Below are positions 43,602 through 51,409 of a stretch of 64,000 bases of DNA, piece by piece. A program made the position numbers and the translations under genes. Position 1 is the first letter of the stretch. Each line of letters opens with the position of its first letter. The stretch is from Shinella zoogloeoides (GTDB taxonomy: Bacteria > Pseudomonadota > Alphaproteobacteria > Rhizobiales > Rhizobiaceae), in the NCBI RefSeq assembly GCF_033705735.1, contig NZ_CP131130.1:499001-563000 (forward strand), in the 5' to 3' direction. The notes below the pieces were generated by a model, which worked only from the letters and a program-made list of their open reading frames with translations, made no database searches and was not told the origin of the DNA.

Positions 43602-44237
43602 ATGACCTATAGCGAAAACCTCTGGCTCTTCTTCCTGCTCGTCTCCGGCATCATCATCGTGCCGGGCATGGACATGGTCTTCGTGCTGGCAAGCGCGCTT
43701 TCCGGCGGTCGCAGGGCGGGGCTCTCGGCGACCTTCGGCATCATGGCGGGCGGTCTGGTGCACACGCTTTATGCCGCCCTCGGCGTCGGCATGCTGCTGC
43801 ATTTCGCGCCGAAACTCTTCAACGGGCTGCTGGTGCTCGGTGCGGCCTATGTCGCCTTCATCGGCTGGCAACTCTTCCGCAGCTCCATCGTCATCGGCGA
43901 CGTCGATGGCCTCGAGCGGCGCGGCCTTGCCACGCGTTTCCGCCAGGGCGCGCTGACGAGCCTCATGAACCCCAAGGCCTATCTCTTCATGCTCGCCGTC
44001 TTCCCGCAGTTCCTGCGCCCGGAATTCGGGCCGCTCTGGCGCCAGACGCTCGTCATGCTGCTGATGATCTGGGCGACGCAGCTTGCCGTCTATGGCGGCC
44101 TCGCATTCGCCGCCGCCAAGAGCCGCGCCGCGCTCGTCGGCAGTCCCGCCGCCACCCGCCTGATCGGCCGCGCGGCGGGCGTGCTGCTCGTCGCGATCGC
44201 CATGGTCACGGTATGGCGGGGCTGGGGGACGGTTTGA
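43602..44237 (+). CDS. LysE/RhtB-family amino-acid exporter
   Basis: 211 residues with about six membrane helices. It has the RhtB signature FFLLVSGIIIVPGMDMVFVL near the N-terminus and RFRQGALTSLMNPKAYLFML in the middle. Members export amino acids such as homoserine or threonine. It is divergent from the WYL regulator, whose operator half-site covers this start. The end overlaps the convergent PAP2 gene by 32 bases. Confidence 0.9.
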   Translation: MTYSENLWLFFLLVSGIIIVPGMDMVFVLASALSGGRRAGLSATFGIMAGGLVHTLYAALGVGMLLHFAPKLFNGLLVLGAAYVAFIGWQLFRSSIVIGDVDGLERRGLATRFRQGALTSLMNPKAYLFMLAVFPQFLRPEFGPLWRQTLVMLLMIWATQLAVYGGLAFAAAKSRAALVGSPAATRLIGRAAGVLLVAIAMVTVWRGWGTV

Positions 44238-45267
44238 GGTCTTCGGCCGGTGCCGCGGGCCTTGCCGCGAACAGGCGCTTCAGCGCGACATGCAGGAGAA
44301 GGACGACCAATATGGAGGTATAGCCGTCGATCAGGTAGTGCCAGCCGAAGAGCGCCGAGCTCATGAGGATGATGAAGACATAGGCAAAGCCGAGAAAGCC
44401 GGCGGTGCGGCTGAATTCCCGCAGGAAGAGGGCGTTCATCATCGTGACGCCGACATGGACGCTCGGGAAGGCGGAAATGCCCGTCCCGAGCCCCGCGACG
44501 TCCTGAAGATGGTTCTGCCACAGATAGGTCTGGAAGGCCGCCACCACGCCATTGTCGAGCATCCGCAACTGCGCCGCGAAGCGCGCGGCATCGCCGGTGA
44601 CGTGCCCGTAGAAGGCGGGACCGGCGGAAAGAAAGAGGCAGGCGAGAAGATTGCCGAGTACCGCCCAGACGAGGGCGAAGCCGAGGCAATAGCGCAGGCG
44701 GAAAGCGCCCCTTGCGCGCAGCACGATGAAGAAGAGCGGCACGAAGGCGAAGGCCGTCCAGGCGACGGAATAGTTCCATTCGAGGATGGAGAGGATATGC
44801 GGATTGCCGAAGAGCGCCATCAGCCGCGGCCCGGGATCGACGCCGCCGAAGAACAGAGCATCCAGATCGGCCTGCACGCGGTCGTAGGGAAAGCCGTTCC
44901 TCAGGGCCGGCATCATCGTCTTGAACGTCGTGAACGATCCCATGAAGAGGATGACGGAGCCGAAGACGGCGGCGGCGCCGGCCAGATGGCCGAGCAGCGC
45001 GGGCGTCGGCAGCGTCACCCAGGCGAGCGGCGCCTTCGGGTTGCGGAACACGCCGGCAACGAGCTTGCCGAGGAGGAGAATGGCCGGAAGCCCCAGGAAA
45101 TAGACCGGGCCGAATTGCGCGGCATATTGCAGGTAGGCCGCCGCCGTGAAATCGGCATGCCAGGTGAGGATGCCGACCACCAGCGCCATATGCGCGAGCA
45201 CGAAGACATGGAACGGCAGCATCTGCCGCAGGTCGGCGGACAGGGTCTTGAGGAATGCGTTCCGCAT
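44206..45267 (-). CDS. PAP2-family membrane phosphatase/transferase (inositolphosphotransferase-like)
   Basis: 353 residues with about seven membrane helices. The PAP2 phosphatase motifs are seen in order: SAGPAFYGH, SAFPSVHVGVTMM and FGWHYLIDGYTS (active-site His residues). The arrangement is like the PAP2_3 subfamily (Aur1/Ipt1-type), which includes lipid phosphotransferases. The substrate could be a lipid phosphate or an envelope polymer. The start has GAGGACC upstream. Confidence 0.85.
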   Translation of the reverse strand: MRNAFLKTLSADLRQMLPFHVFVLAHMALVVGILTWHADFTAAAYLQYAAQFGPVYFLGLPAILLLGKLVAGVFRNPKAPLAWVTLPTPALLGHLAGAAAVFGSVILFMGSFTTFKTMMPALRNGFPYDRVQADLDALFFGGVDPGPRLMALFGNPHILSILEWNYSVAWTAFAFVPLFFIVLRARGAFRLRYCLGFALVWAVLGNLLACLFLSAGPAFYGHVTGDAARFAAQLRMLDNGVVAAFQTYLWQNHLQDVAGLGTGISAFPSVHVGVTMMNALFLREFSRTAGFLGFAYVFIILMSSALFGWHYLIDGYTSILVVLLLHVALKRLFAARPAAPAEDLKPSPSPAIP

Positions 45268-45478
45268 GCTGGTGGTCCTCGGACCGATACTGTGTCGATG
45301 CCCGAGTTGTGCTTATAAAAGATCAAGAAACGTTGAAGATGCGGCCGCCCGTGGCGTTCCGCGCGTCGCCGGCATCAAAAAGATTTTACTGTCGTGGATT
45401 TTCTAAAATGCAATCATGGCCGCGCATCGCAAATCGGCGGCGCGGCCCCGGCCGGCCGCCAGCAACGGGGAGAACTCC

Positions 45479-45922
45479 ATGAAGTTCAGGACTTTGGCGG
45501 CCGCGGCCGCGCTTGCAGTCATCGGCGCGGGTGCTGTCGTGGCGGCGGACGAGCCGCAGGTCGTGCGCCAGCAGATGATGAAGAAGGTGGGCGGGGCCAT
45601 GGGCGCGCTTTCCGGCATCGCCAAGGGCGAGAAGCCCTATGATGCAGAGGTCGTCAAGGCATCGCTGACCACGATGAGCGAGGTGGCGAAGGCCTTCCCG
45701 GAGCAGTTCCCCGTAGGCTCCGAGACCGGCCACGACACGGAAGCCAAGGCGACGATCTGGGAAAAGATGGACGACTTCAAGGCCCATGCCGCCAAGCTCG
45801 GCGCGGCCGCCGACACGGCCCTTGCGAGCCTTCCGGCGGACCAGACGGGTGTCGTCGCGGCGCTCGGCGCGATCGGCCCCAATTGCGGCGGCTGTCATGA
45901 GGTCTACCGCGTCAAGAAGTGA
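45479..45922 (+). CDS. Cytochrome c' (class II)
   Basis: 147 residues. A signal peptide ends at about residue 23 (GAVVAADEP). The haem-binding CxxCH is at the C-terminus (NCGGCHEVYRVKK), the class II hallmark. The middle is a four-helix bundle (VRQQMMKKVGGAMGALSGIA, then FKAHAAKLGAAADTALASLP). Cytochromes c' bind NO and other gases in the periplasm. GGGGAG precedes the ATG. Followed by a di-haem cytochrome. Confidence 0.93.
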   Translation: MKFRTLAAAAALAVIGAGAVVAADEPQVVRQQMMKKVGGAMGALSGIAKGEKPYDAEVVKASLTTMSEVAKAFPEQFPVGSETGHDTEAKATIWEKMDDFKAHAAKLGAAADTALASLPADQTGVVAALGAIGPNCGGCHEVYRVKK

Positions 45923-46048
45923 CCGCGGTGGACCGGATCATCCCGAAAGAATGAACACCGTCCCGGTGCCGGCCGCCGGGATGGAACCTTTGTGTTTATG
46001 CGCCGCGGCCTCTTCGTCGGAAGGGGCGGGCGCAGGCGGGGAGGGCCC

Positions 46049-46957
46049 ATGGCACTCAAAAGACTTCTTGGCGGCGTGGTGCTGCTCGGCGCGATCGGCG
46101 CGGGCGCATTCGTTTTCCTGACGGCGCCCGAGCGGCTTCCGGCCGAGACCTGGGCCGCCGCCGGCGAGCCGGACCTTGCCAATGGGGAACGCATCTTCCA
46201 TGCGGGCGGCTGCGTGAGCTGTCACGCGGCGCCGGGCGCGCCGGACGACCAGAAGCTGGTGCTGGCCGGCGGGCTCGCGCTGAAGAGCCCCTTCGGCACC
46301 TTCCATGCGCCGAACATCTCGCCGGACGAGACGGCGGGCATCGGCGCCTGGACGCTGGCGGAATTCGGCGACGCCATGAAGCGCGGCACCGGCCGCGACG
46401 GCGAGCACCTCTATCCCTCCTTCCCCTACGCCTCCTATGCGCGCATGACGGTCAAGGACATCGGCGATCTCTACGCCTATCTGAAGACCCTGCCGAAGAG
46501 CGGCAATGTCGCGCCGGGGCACGAGCTGCCGTTCCCCTTCAACATCCGCCTCGCGCTCGGCGGCTGGAAGTTGCTCTACCTCAACGAGGCGCCGCGCGTG
46601 GCGCTCGCCGATGCCGACGAGACGGTCAGGCACGGCCAGTATCTCGTCGAGGGGCCGGGCCATTGCGGCGAATGCCACACGCCGCGCGACATGCTGGGCG
46701 GCCTGAAGATCGACCAGTGGCTCGCCGGCGGGCCGAACCCGGAGGGCGAGGGCCGCATCCCCGACATCACCCCCGTCGAGGGCCGCTTCGGCAGCTGGAG
46801 CGCAGGCGATATCGTCAACTATCTCGAAACCGGCTTCACGCCGGAATTCGACAGCGTCGGCGGCGCCATGGTCTCCGTGCAGAAGAACATGGCGCTGCTG
46901 CCGAAGGAAGACCGCGAGGCGATCGCCGCCTACCTGAAGGCGATCCCGGCGCGGTGA
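46049..46957 (+). CDS. Di-haem c-type cytochrome, membrane-anchored
   Basis: 302 residues. An N-terminal membrane anchor (LLGGVVLLGAIGAGAFVFLT) is followed by two c-type domains with haem motifs CVSCH (GGCVSCHAAPG) and CGECH (GHCGECHTPRD). It resembles the cytochrome subunits of alcohol/aldehyde dehydrogenases. The ATG at 46049 is chosen for GGGGAGGG upstream; ATG at 45998 or GTG at 45992 would add residues. It lies 126 bases after the cytochrome c' gene, probably the same operon. No dehydrogenase gene is adjacent. Confidence 0.9.
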   Translation: MALKRLLGGVVLLGAIGAGAFVFLTAPERLPAETWAAAGEPDLANGERIFHAGGCVSCHAAPGAPDDQKLVLAGGLALKSPFGTFHAPNISPDETAGIGAWTLAEFGDAMKRGTGRDGEHLYPSFPYASYARMTVKDIGDLYAYLKTLPKSGNVAPGHELPFPFNIRLALGGWKLLYLNEAPRVALADADETVRHGQYLVEGPGHCGECHTPRDMLGGLKIDQWLAGGPNPEGEGRIPDITPVEGRFGSWSAGDIVNYLETGFTPEFDSVGGAMVSVQKNMALLPKEDREAIAAYLKAIPAR

Positions 46958-47023
46958 GGTTCGGGGGCGGGGTCTGGCGGTTTGGGGCCAGGCCTGACGG
47001 GGTCTGACGGTTTGGCGGAGCTT

Positions 47024-47140
47024 GAACGCTCGGTCGGCGGAACGCTCAGCGGGCCGGAACGTTCGGCGGGCCTAAGCGTCCGGTAGGCCCGACGCCCCGT
47101 GGGCCTCAACGCCCCGTGAGCCTGAACGCCCGGGGCCTTG
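47024..47140. repeat. Degenerate tandem repeat, period about 17 bases
   Basis: Roughly seven units such as GAACGCTCAGCGGGCCG, GAACGTTCGGCGGGCCT, AAGCGTCCGGTAGGCCC, GACGCCCCGTGGGCCTC and AACGCCCCGTGAGCCTG. Unit similarity decays along the array. There is no open frame across it. Confidence 0.6.
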
Positions 47141-47190
47141 CGCGAGCCGCATCCTCTCTGCCGCCTTGACGGGACACTCGCCTCTCCTTT

Positions 47191-47278
47191 GTCATCCTCG
47201 GGCTTGCCCCGAGGATCCATGAGTCACGGCACGACCTGAGCTTGGGGCGTGGGTCCTCGCGGCAATCCCGAGGATGAC
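47191..47278. repeat. Double-palindrome intergenic repeat, family F, second copy
   Basis: Begins GTCATCCTCGGGCTTGCCCC and GAGGATCC and ends CAATCCCGAGGATGAC. The outer ends are inverted copies, as in the element at 27317-27402. Confidence 0.7.
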
Positions 47279-47502
47279 GATGGAGGATGGGGTGAGCAGC
47301 CTCCTGCCGCCGTGCAGGGCATGGCCGCCACCAAGTCGGAATGCTTCAGGCCGGGTGCCCAAGCCGAGATGCCTTCAGGCTGGCGAAATGCCGCCAAGCC
47401 GCGACAATGCCGACAAGTCGGGTGCTGCGGCCATCAGGTCCGGCATTTCCGCGGCGCGGTCAGTCGCTCCTGCGTCGTCCGACATGCGTTCCGCGCCAGC
47501 CC

Positions 47503-48096
47503 TCAACACTCCTCAGCCCTTCGCCGCCCATGCTCATCCCCGTACATTGCCAGATAATCCCGCAGCTCCGCCGAGCCGAGACCGATGGCCTCGAGGATTT
47601 CGCGGGCGAAGGTGGCGGGTGCCGCGCCGGAGGCGGTGATGACGCCGCGGTCGTTCACTGCCTGCGGCTGGTCGCGGTAATGCGCCGCGCCGCGATAGTC
47701 CGGCACGAGCTTGCCGAGCTGGCCGGGATAGTTGCCGGTATGCGCCCGGGTATCGAACAGGCCGAGGCGGGCAAATTCCAGCGTGGCGTCGCAGATCGCC
47801 GCCACCGGCTTGCCGGCGCTGACGAAACGCCCGACCGGAGCCGAGAGGTCGGGCGCCGCGCCGGATTGCCATATCGTGCCGCCGCACACGACCAGCACGT
47901 CGAAATCGGCGGGCATGGCGGCTTCCGCCTTGCCGGCGGATTTGACGGCGAGGCCGCCGAGCGAGGTGACGTCGGCCCCGCCGGGCGTCAGCACCACGGT
48001 CTCCGCCCCGCAGTCGCCCCGCGCGGTCGCCATCAGGAGGGCGCATTCCCAGTCCGCGTAGCCTTCCGTCAGCACGATTGCCAGTCGCTTCGCCAT
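47503..48096 (-). CDS. DJ-1/PfpI family protein
   Basis: 197 residues. The nucleophilic cysteine lies in the elbow AAICDATLEFARLG, with the family's VLTEGYADWE and VLVVCGGTIWQ near the N-terminus. Members include glyoxalase III, deglycase and chaperone proteins; the activity of this one is unknown. GGAGG stands three to seven bases upstream of the ATG. It begins 16 bases after the GNAT stop, so it belongs to the same operon and under the same leader. Confidence 0.9.
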   Translation of the reverse strand: MAKRLAIVLTEGYADWECALLMATARGDCGAETVVLTPGGADVTSLGGLAVKSAGKAEAAMPADFDVLVVCGGTIWQSGAAPDLSAPVGRFVSAGKPVAAICDATLEFARLGLFDTRAHTGNYPGQLGKLVPDYRGAAHYRDQPQAVNDRGVITASGAAPATFAREILEAIGLGSAELRDYLAMYGDEHGRRRAEEC

Positions 48097-48112
48097 GCCG
48101 GCCTCCGTCGCT

Positions 48113-48613
48113 TCAGCCCAATGCCTGGACGTAGCGCATACCCGTCACCGGGCCGGCGCGGAAGTTCATCTGCTCGTAGAAGCGGTGCGCGCCGAAATTG
48201 CCGGTCGCCGCGCTCACCGAGAGGTAGCCGCAGCCGGAGATGCGGGCATGCTCGCGGGCGCGGGAAACGAGATGGCGGCCGATGCCGTGGCCGCGATGGC
48301 CGTCGCGCACGAAGATCTGGTGCAGCTCCATGCCGCGCACGCCTTCCATGGCGCGGTACATCGGCACCATCAGCGCGTAGCCGATCAGCCGGCCGCCGGC
48401 TTCCGCGACGAGGGCGGTGATCCAGGGATGGGTGCCGAAGAGGTCACGGTCGAGGTCGACGGCGGTGATCTTCGCGGTGTCGCCGTGGCATTCGGCGTGC
48501 AGCGCGATCATGTCGAGTATCTGCTGCAGGTCGCCCTGGCGCGCGGCGCGGATGGTCAGCATCGGCGGGCGTTCGACGGCGTGGGGATCGAGCTTGATGA
48601 CGGTATTCAGCAT
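48113..48613 (-). CDS. GNAT family N-acetyltransferase
   Basis: 166 residues. The acetyl-CoA-binding motif A is VRDGHRGHGIGRHLVSRARE, and the C-terminal motif NFGAHRFYEQMNFRAGPVTG is typical. The acceptor substrate cannot be predicted. The ATG at 48613 has AAGGAG seven bases upstream. Transcription appears to begin well upstream, passing a short aromatic-rich leader peptide and a terminator hairpin (48650-48754), so expression is probably attenuated. pfpI follows 16 bases later. Confidence 0.9.
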   Translation of the reverse strand: MLNTVIKLDPHAVERPPMLTIRAARQGDLQQILDMIALHAECHGDTAKITAVDLDRDLFGTHPWITALVAEAGGRLIGYALMVPMYRAMEGVRGMELHQIFVRDGHRGHGIGRHLVSRAREHARISGCGYLSVSAATGNFGAHRFYEQMNFRAGPVTGMRYVQALG

Positions 48614-48649
48614 TTCGGGCTCCTTGGTTTTCGTGCCATCAGGTGCCCT

Positions 48650-48681
48650 AAAACAACAAAGCCGCCTGATGGCGGCTTGTT
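48650..48681 (-). terminator. Attenuator terminator hairpin upstream of the GNAT gene
   Basis: On the minus strand AACAAGCCGCC (48681-48671), loop ATCA, GGCGGC (48666-48661), followed by TTTGTTGTTTT. It stands 36 bases before the GNAT start and 22 bases after the leader-peptide stop. The arm AACAAGCCGC can instead pair with GCGGCTGTT (48700-48692). Confidence 0.7.
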
Positions 48682-48703
48682 GACATGATCGAACAGCCGC
48701 TCC

Positions 48704-48754
48704 TTATCGGAACAGCCAAAAATACGTTGCGGCGATGTGCGTGCTCTTGATCAT
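48704..48754 (-). CDS. Leader peptide MIKSTHIAATYFWLFR (putative attenuator)
   Basis: A 16-codon frame from ATG at 48754 to TAA at 48706-48704. It ends in Tyr-Phe-Trp-Leu-Phe-Arg, an aromatic cluster typical of leader peptides that sense charged aromatic tRNAs. GGGAG stands 12 bases upstream, a rather long spacing. GCCGC in its Ala codons and AUCG can pair with the segment GCGG...CGAU after the stop, giving the classical 1:2 / 2:3 / 3:4 alternatives. It has not been matched to a known leader. Confidence 0.6.
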   Translation of the reverse strand: MIKSTHIAATYFWLFR

Positions 48755-48832
48755 GATCGCGATATTCTCCCTTTCGTGCCGTTTGTCAACCGGCTTTCTT
48801 ACGGAAAGAGGAAGGATGAAAGCGAAGGCCGG

Positions 48833-49288
48833 TCAGGCCTTCGCTTCCTCCGTGCCGGCCGCGGATTGCCCTTCCGCGGGGCCGGCCTGTTGGGTGTCGT
48901 CGATGCCCAGCCGCTCCTTGATGGCGCGGCGGATCTCCTCTTCGATCGCGTCGCGCTGCTCGGGTGGCAGCGCGGCGAGGCTCTCCTCGGTGAGGCCCAT
49001 CGATTCGAGCAGCTCCTTGCGCAGGCGCTCGATCGGGTTCATCTTCGAAAGCTCCATGAAATCGGAGAGAAGCCCCTCGCTCTCCCGCTCGGCCTTCTCC
49101 TGCTTGTTGACCCACAGCGCATTGGCAAGGCCGGAAGGCATGGTGGAGGAGGTCTCCACCGTCGGGATGTTGCGTTTCCACGCGCCGCCGCCATCGCCCA
49201 TGCCATTGGAAAGGCTGTCGCCAGCGCCGGCGGCGGGCCGCTGCCGGCCGAGCGCATAGGCGGAAAGCATGTTGCCGTCGATCTTCAT
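48833..49288 (-). CDS. Hypothetical cytoplasmic protein, charged and helical
   Basis: 151 residues from ATG at 49288 (GGGAG seven bases upstream). The N-terminal third is Gly/Ser-rich and probably disordered. The middle is strongly helical (KQEKAERESEGLLSDFMELS, NPIERLRKELLESMGLTEES) and the C-terminus is acidic/Gln/Ala-rich. It has no signal peptide and no cysteine. The family is not recognised, though proteins of this shape are common in rhizobia. The ATG of the divergent-side ABC gene lies on the same strand further upstream, 62 bases after its stop. Confidence 0.65.
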   Translation of the reverse strand: MKIDGNMLSAYALGRQRPAAGAGDSLSNGMGDGGGAWKRNIPTVETSSTMPSGLANALWVNKQEKAERESEGLLSDFMELSKMNPIERLRKELLESMGLTEESLAALPPEQRDAIEEEIRRAIKERLGIDDTQQAGPAEGQSAAGTEEAKA

Positions 49289-49350
49289 GAAAGGCTCCCT
49301 CGAATTCCTTTGGGAAACCATTAGCGGTTGCGGCTTTTGCGAGACTTGTC

Positions 49351-51027
49351 TCAGGTCTCGCTCTCGATGCGCCCGGCGCCGAGGGTGACGACGTGGTCGA
49401 GGGGGGCGATCACGCCTTTCCGGTGGGTGACGGCAAGGATCGTCACGTCGCCGGCAAGGCTGCGGATATGCTGCATGATCTCCGCCTCCGTCGCCTCGTC
49501 CAGCGCCGAGCTCGCCTCGTCGAGGAAGAGGAACTGCGGATCGGCATAGAGCGCCCGGGCGATGGCGATGCGCTGGCGCTCGCCGCCGGAGAGCTTCATA
49601 CCCCGCTCGCCGACTATGGTCTCGAAACCGTCGGGCAGGGCCTCGACGAAGGCGAGGATCGCCGCCTTCTCCGCCGCGCGCCGCAGCCGCTCCGGGTCCA
49701 TCGGCCGGCCGAGCGCGATGTTGACGGCGAGCGTGTCGTTGAGCAGCGTCGGCTCCTGCGGCACGATGCCGACGGCGGTGTACCAGTCGCGCTGGGAGAC
49801 GGCTTCGAGGTCCATGCCATCGACGGCGATGCGGCCCGAGGCGGGGCTGAGCGATTTGAGGGCGAGGCGCAGCAGCGTCGACTTGCCCGAGCCGGTTTCG
49901 CCGACGAGATAGGTGATGCGCCCGCGCTCCGCCGAAAAGCTGATATCCGCGACGCCCCGGCCGTTTTCATGGGCATAGGAGACCCTCTCGAAGGCGAGGC
50001 GGCCGTCTCGCGGCAAGAAGCCGCCGGGCGTTACGGCATCCTCTTCCTCCGGCGCGGCCCAGATGCGGGCGAGCGGCAGCAGCGAGGCCCGGGCGCGCAC
50101 CACGTCGTCCAGCGCATGGCCGATCATCTCGAAGGGCATGTTGAGCTGGAGCAGCAGCGTGTTGAAGAGGACGAGGTCGCCGACGCTGAGCTCGCCCGCC
50201 CGGTAGCGCGGCAGGAGCAGGAGGAAGGTGACGACGAATTGCAGCGCCAGTCCCGCGCCGAGCACCGCGCTGTAGCCGATGCGGCGGCGGCAGAAGGCGG
50301 CCCAGTTGTCGCGCTCCTCGCGGGCCTTGTCGGCAAAGCGCGCCTGCATCCAGCCGTGGCTGCCGAAATGGCGCAGCGTCTCCATCGCCGCCATGGCGTT
50401 GCCGACGAATTTCGCATTCTCCTGCCCGGCCTCGATGGCCGCGTCGAGGAAGCGGCGCGTGCGGTGGTTGGCAAGGGCGGTGAGGGCGACGAAGCCGGTG
50501 CCGTAGACGATGACGATCAGCACGACCTCGATATTGATCGTCGCCCCCAGCATGGCGAGCGCGAGCACGATCTGCGTCGTGCCCGGAATGAAGACGATGA
50601 GGCCGAGCTGCACGAGCGTCATCAGCGCGCCCTGTCCGCGCCGCCGCGCGCCTTCGATCTCGGCCGGGTTGTGCTCGACGAAGAAGCCGGCCGTCTTCCT
50701 CAGCAGGCGGTCGAACAGGCTGGTGCTGGCGATGAAGCTGAGGTTCTCCGCGCTCATGTAGGAGAGATACTGCACCATATGCTGCAGCGCCGCCGCGATG
50801 CCGATGAGCAGGGCATAGACGACGAGGCCGGCGGCCAGTCCCTCGGCGAACCGGTCGGCGGCCATGGTGTCGATGAGGCGCGAGAAGAGATAGGGCGCGG
50901 CGACGGCGGAAACGGCCGAAAGAAAGACGATGACCGCGACCAGCGCCAGAAGGCCGCGCGAGGCGCGCCCGTAATTGGCAAGGATGATCTGCACCGGCGC
51001 GGCGATCAGCCGCCAGTCGTCTTTCAT
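49351..51027 (-). CDS. ABC exporter, fused permease-ATPase
   Basis: 558 residues. A six-helix membrane domain occupies about 1-310 and an ATPase domain about 335-558: Walker A VGETGSGKSTLLRL, Q-loop GIVPQEPTLLND, signature LSGGERQRIAIARAL, Walker B FLFLDEASSALDE and the switch His in AVTHRKGV. This is a half-transporter that works as a dimer; the substrate may be a lipid, peptide or drug. GGGAG lies six bases upstream of the ATG at 51027. Confidence 0.93.
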   Translation of the reverse strand: MKDDWRLIAAPVQIILANYGRASRGLLALVAVIVFLSAVSAVAAPYLFSRLIDTMAADRFAEGLAAGLVVYALLIGIAAALQHMVQYLSYMSAENLSFIASTSLFDRLLRKTAGFFVEHNPAEIEGARRRGQGALMTLVQLGLIVFIPGTTQIVLALAMLGATINIEVVLIVIVYGTGFVALTALANHRTRRFLDAAIEAGQENAKFVGNAMAAMETLRHFGSHGWMQARFADKAREERDNWAAFCRRRIGYSAVLGAGLALQFVVTFLLLLPRYRAGELSVGDLVLFNTLLLQLNMPFEMIGHALDDVVRARASLLPLARIWAAPEEEDAVTPGGFLPRDGRLAFERVSYAHENGRGVADISFSAERGRITYLVGETGSGKSTLLRLALKSLSPASGRIAVDGMDLEAVSQRDWYTAVGIVPQEPTLLNDTLAVNIALGRPMDPERLRRAAEKAAILAFVEALPDGFETIVGERGMKLSGGERQRIAIARALYADPQFLFLDEASSALDEATEAEIMQHIRSLAGDVTILAVTHRKGVIAPLDHVVTLGAGRIESET

Positions 51028-51192
51028 GGCGAATCTCCCGGGGAGGATGGGCAGGGCGGCATAATGGAAAGACCGGCGCGGAGAGGCAACCCCGCCCGGT
51101 ATTTCCGTGGTCAAGGCTACGTGAAGTGCTTGCCGCAGCCGCCGCTCTGTCCAGCCGGGCATCTCCCTCATGGAGTTGGACATTGCCGCGCT

Positions 51193-51239
51193 TTCCTTCT
51201 CCCCTCGGGGGGGGTGGCGCGTAGGGCCGGATGAGGGGA
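51193..51239 (-). repeat. Palindromic intergenic repeat, family A (degenerate)
   Basis: CCTTCTCCCCTCGGGGGGGG followed by TGGCGCGTAGGGCCGGATGA and GGGG. Confidence 0.6.
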
Positions 51240-51277
51240 TAAGGCAGCGTAAGCCTTGCATGCTCGTGCTGGAGAGG

Positions 51278-51322
51278 CCCCTCATCCGCCTGCCGGGACC
51301 TTCTCCCCGAGGGGGAGAAGGG
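51278..51322 (+). repeat. Palindromic intergenic repeat, family A
   Basis: CCCCTCATCCGCCTGCCGGG then ACCTTCTCCCCGAGGGGGAG and AAGGG. Inverted relative to the copy at 51193. Confidence 0.75.
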
Positions 51323-51409
51323 AAAAGCGGCAGCGCCGAATTCCCTGACGGGCAGCCCCTTGTGGAGGAGAAGCCCGGCAGGGCAGACGGGGATGAACCT
51401 CACGCCCCC

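Larger units (their letters stand above)
46958..47502. other. Intergenic region with degenerate minisatellite and palindromic repeat (545 bp)
   Basis: Holds a degenerate tandem repeat of about 17-base period (47024-47140) and a family F element (47191-47278). The rest is G-rich sequence with no recognisable gene. It separates the cytochrome genes from the convergent pfpI gene. Confidence 0.7.
51028..51409. other. Repeat-rich gap between the ABC exporter and gcd (382 bp)
   Basis: Two family A repeats (51193-51239 and 51278-51322) sit between the left half (51143-51175) and right half (51357-51392) of a C/E-type repeat, as though they had inserted into it. No gene is seen. Confidence 0.6.

Noticed and set aside
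48747..48760. FNR/FixK-like box TTGATCATGATCG
   Set aside because: The second half (ATCGC) does not match ATCAA, and the site overlaps the leader-peptide start codon, so chance is likelier.
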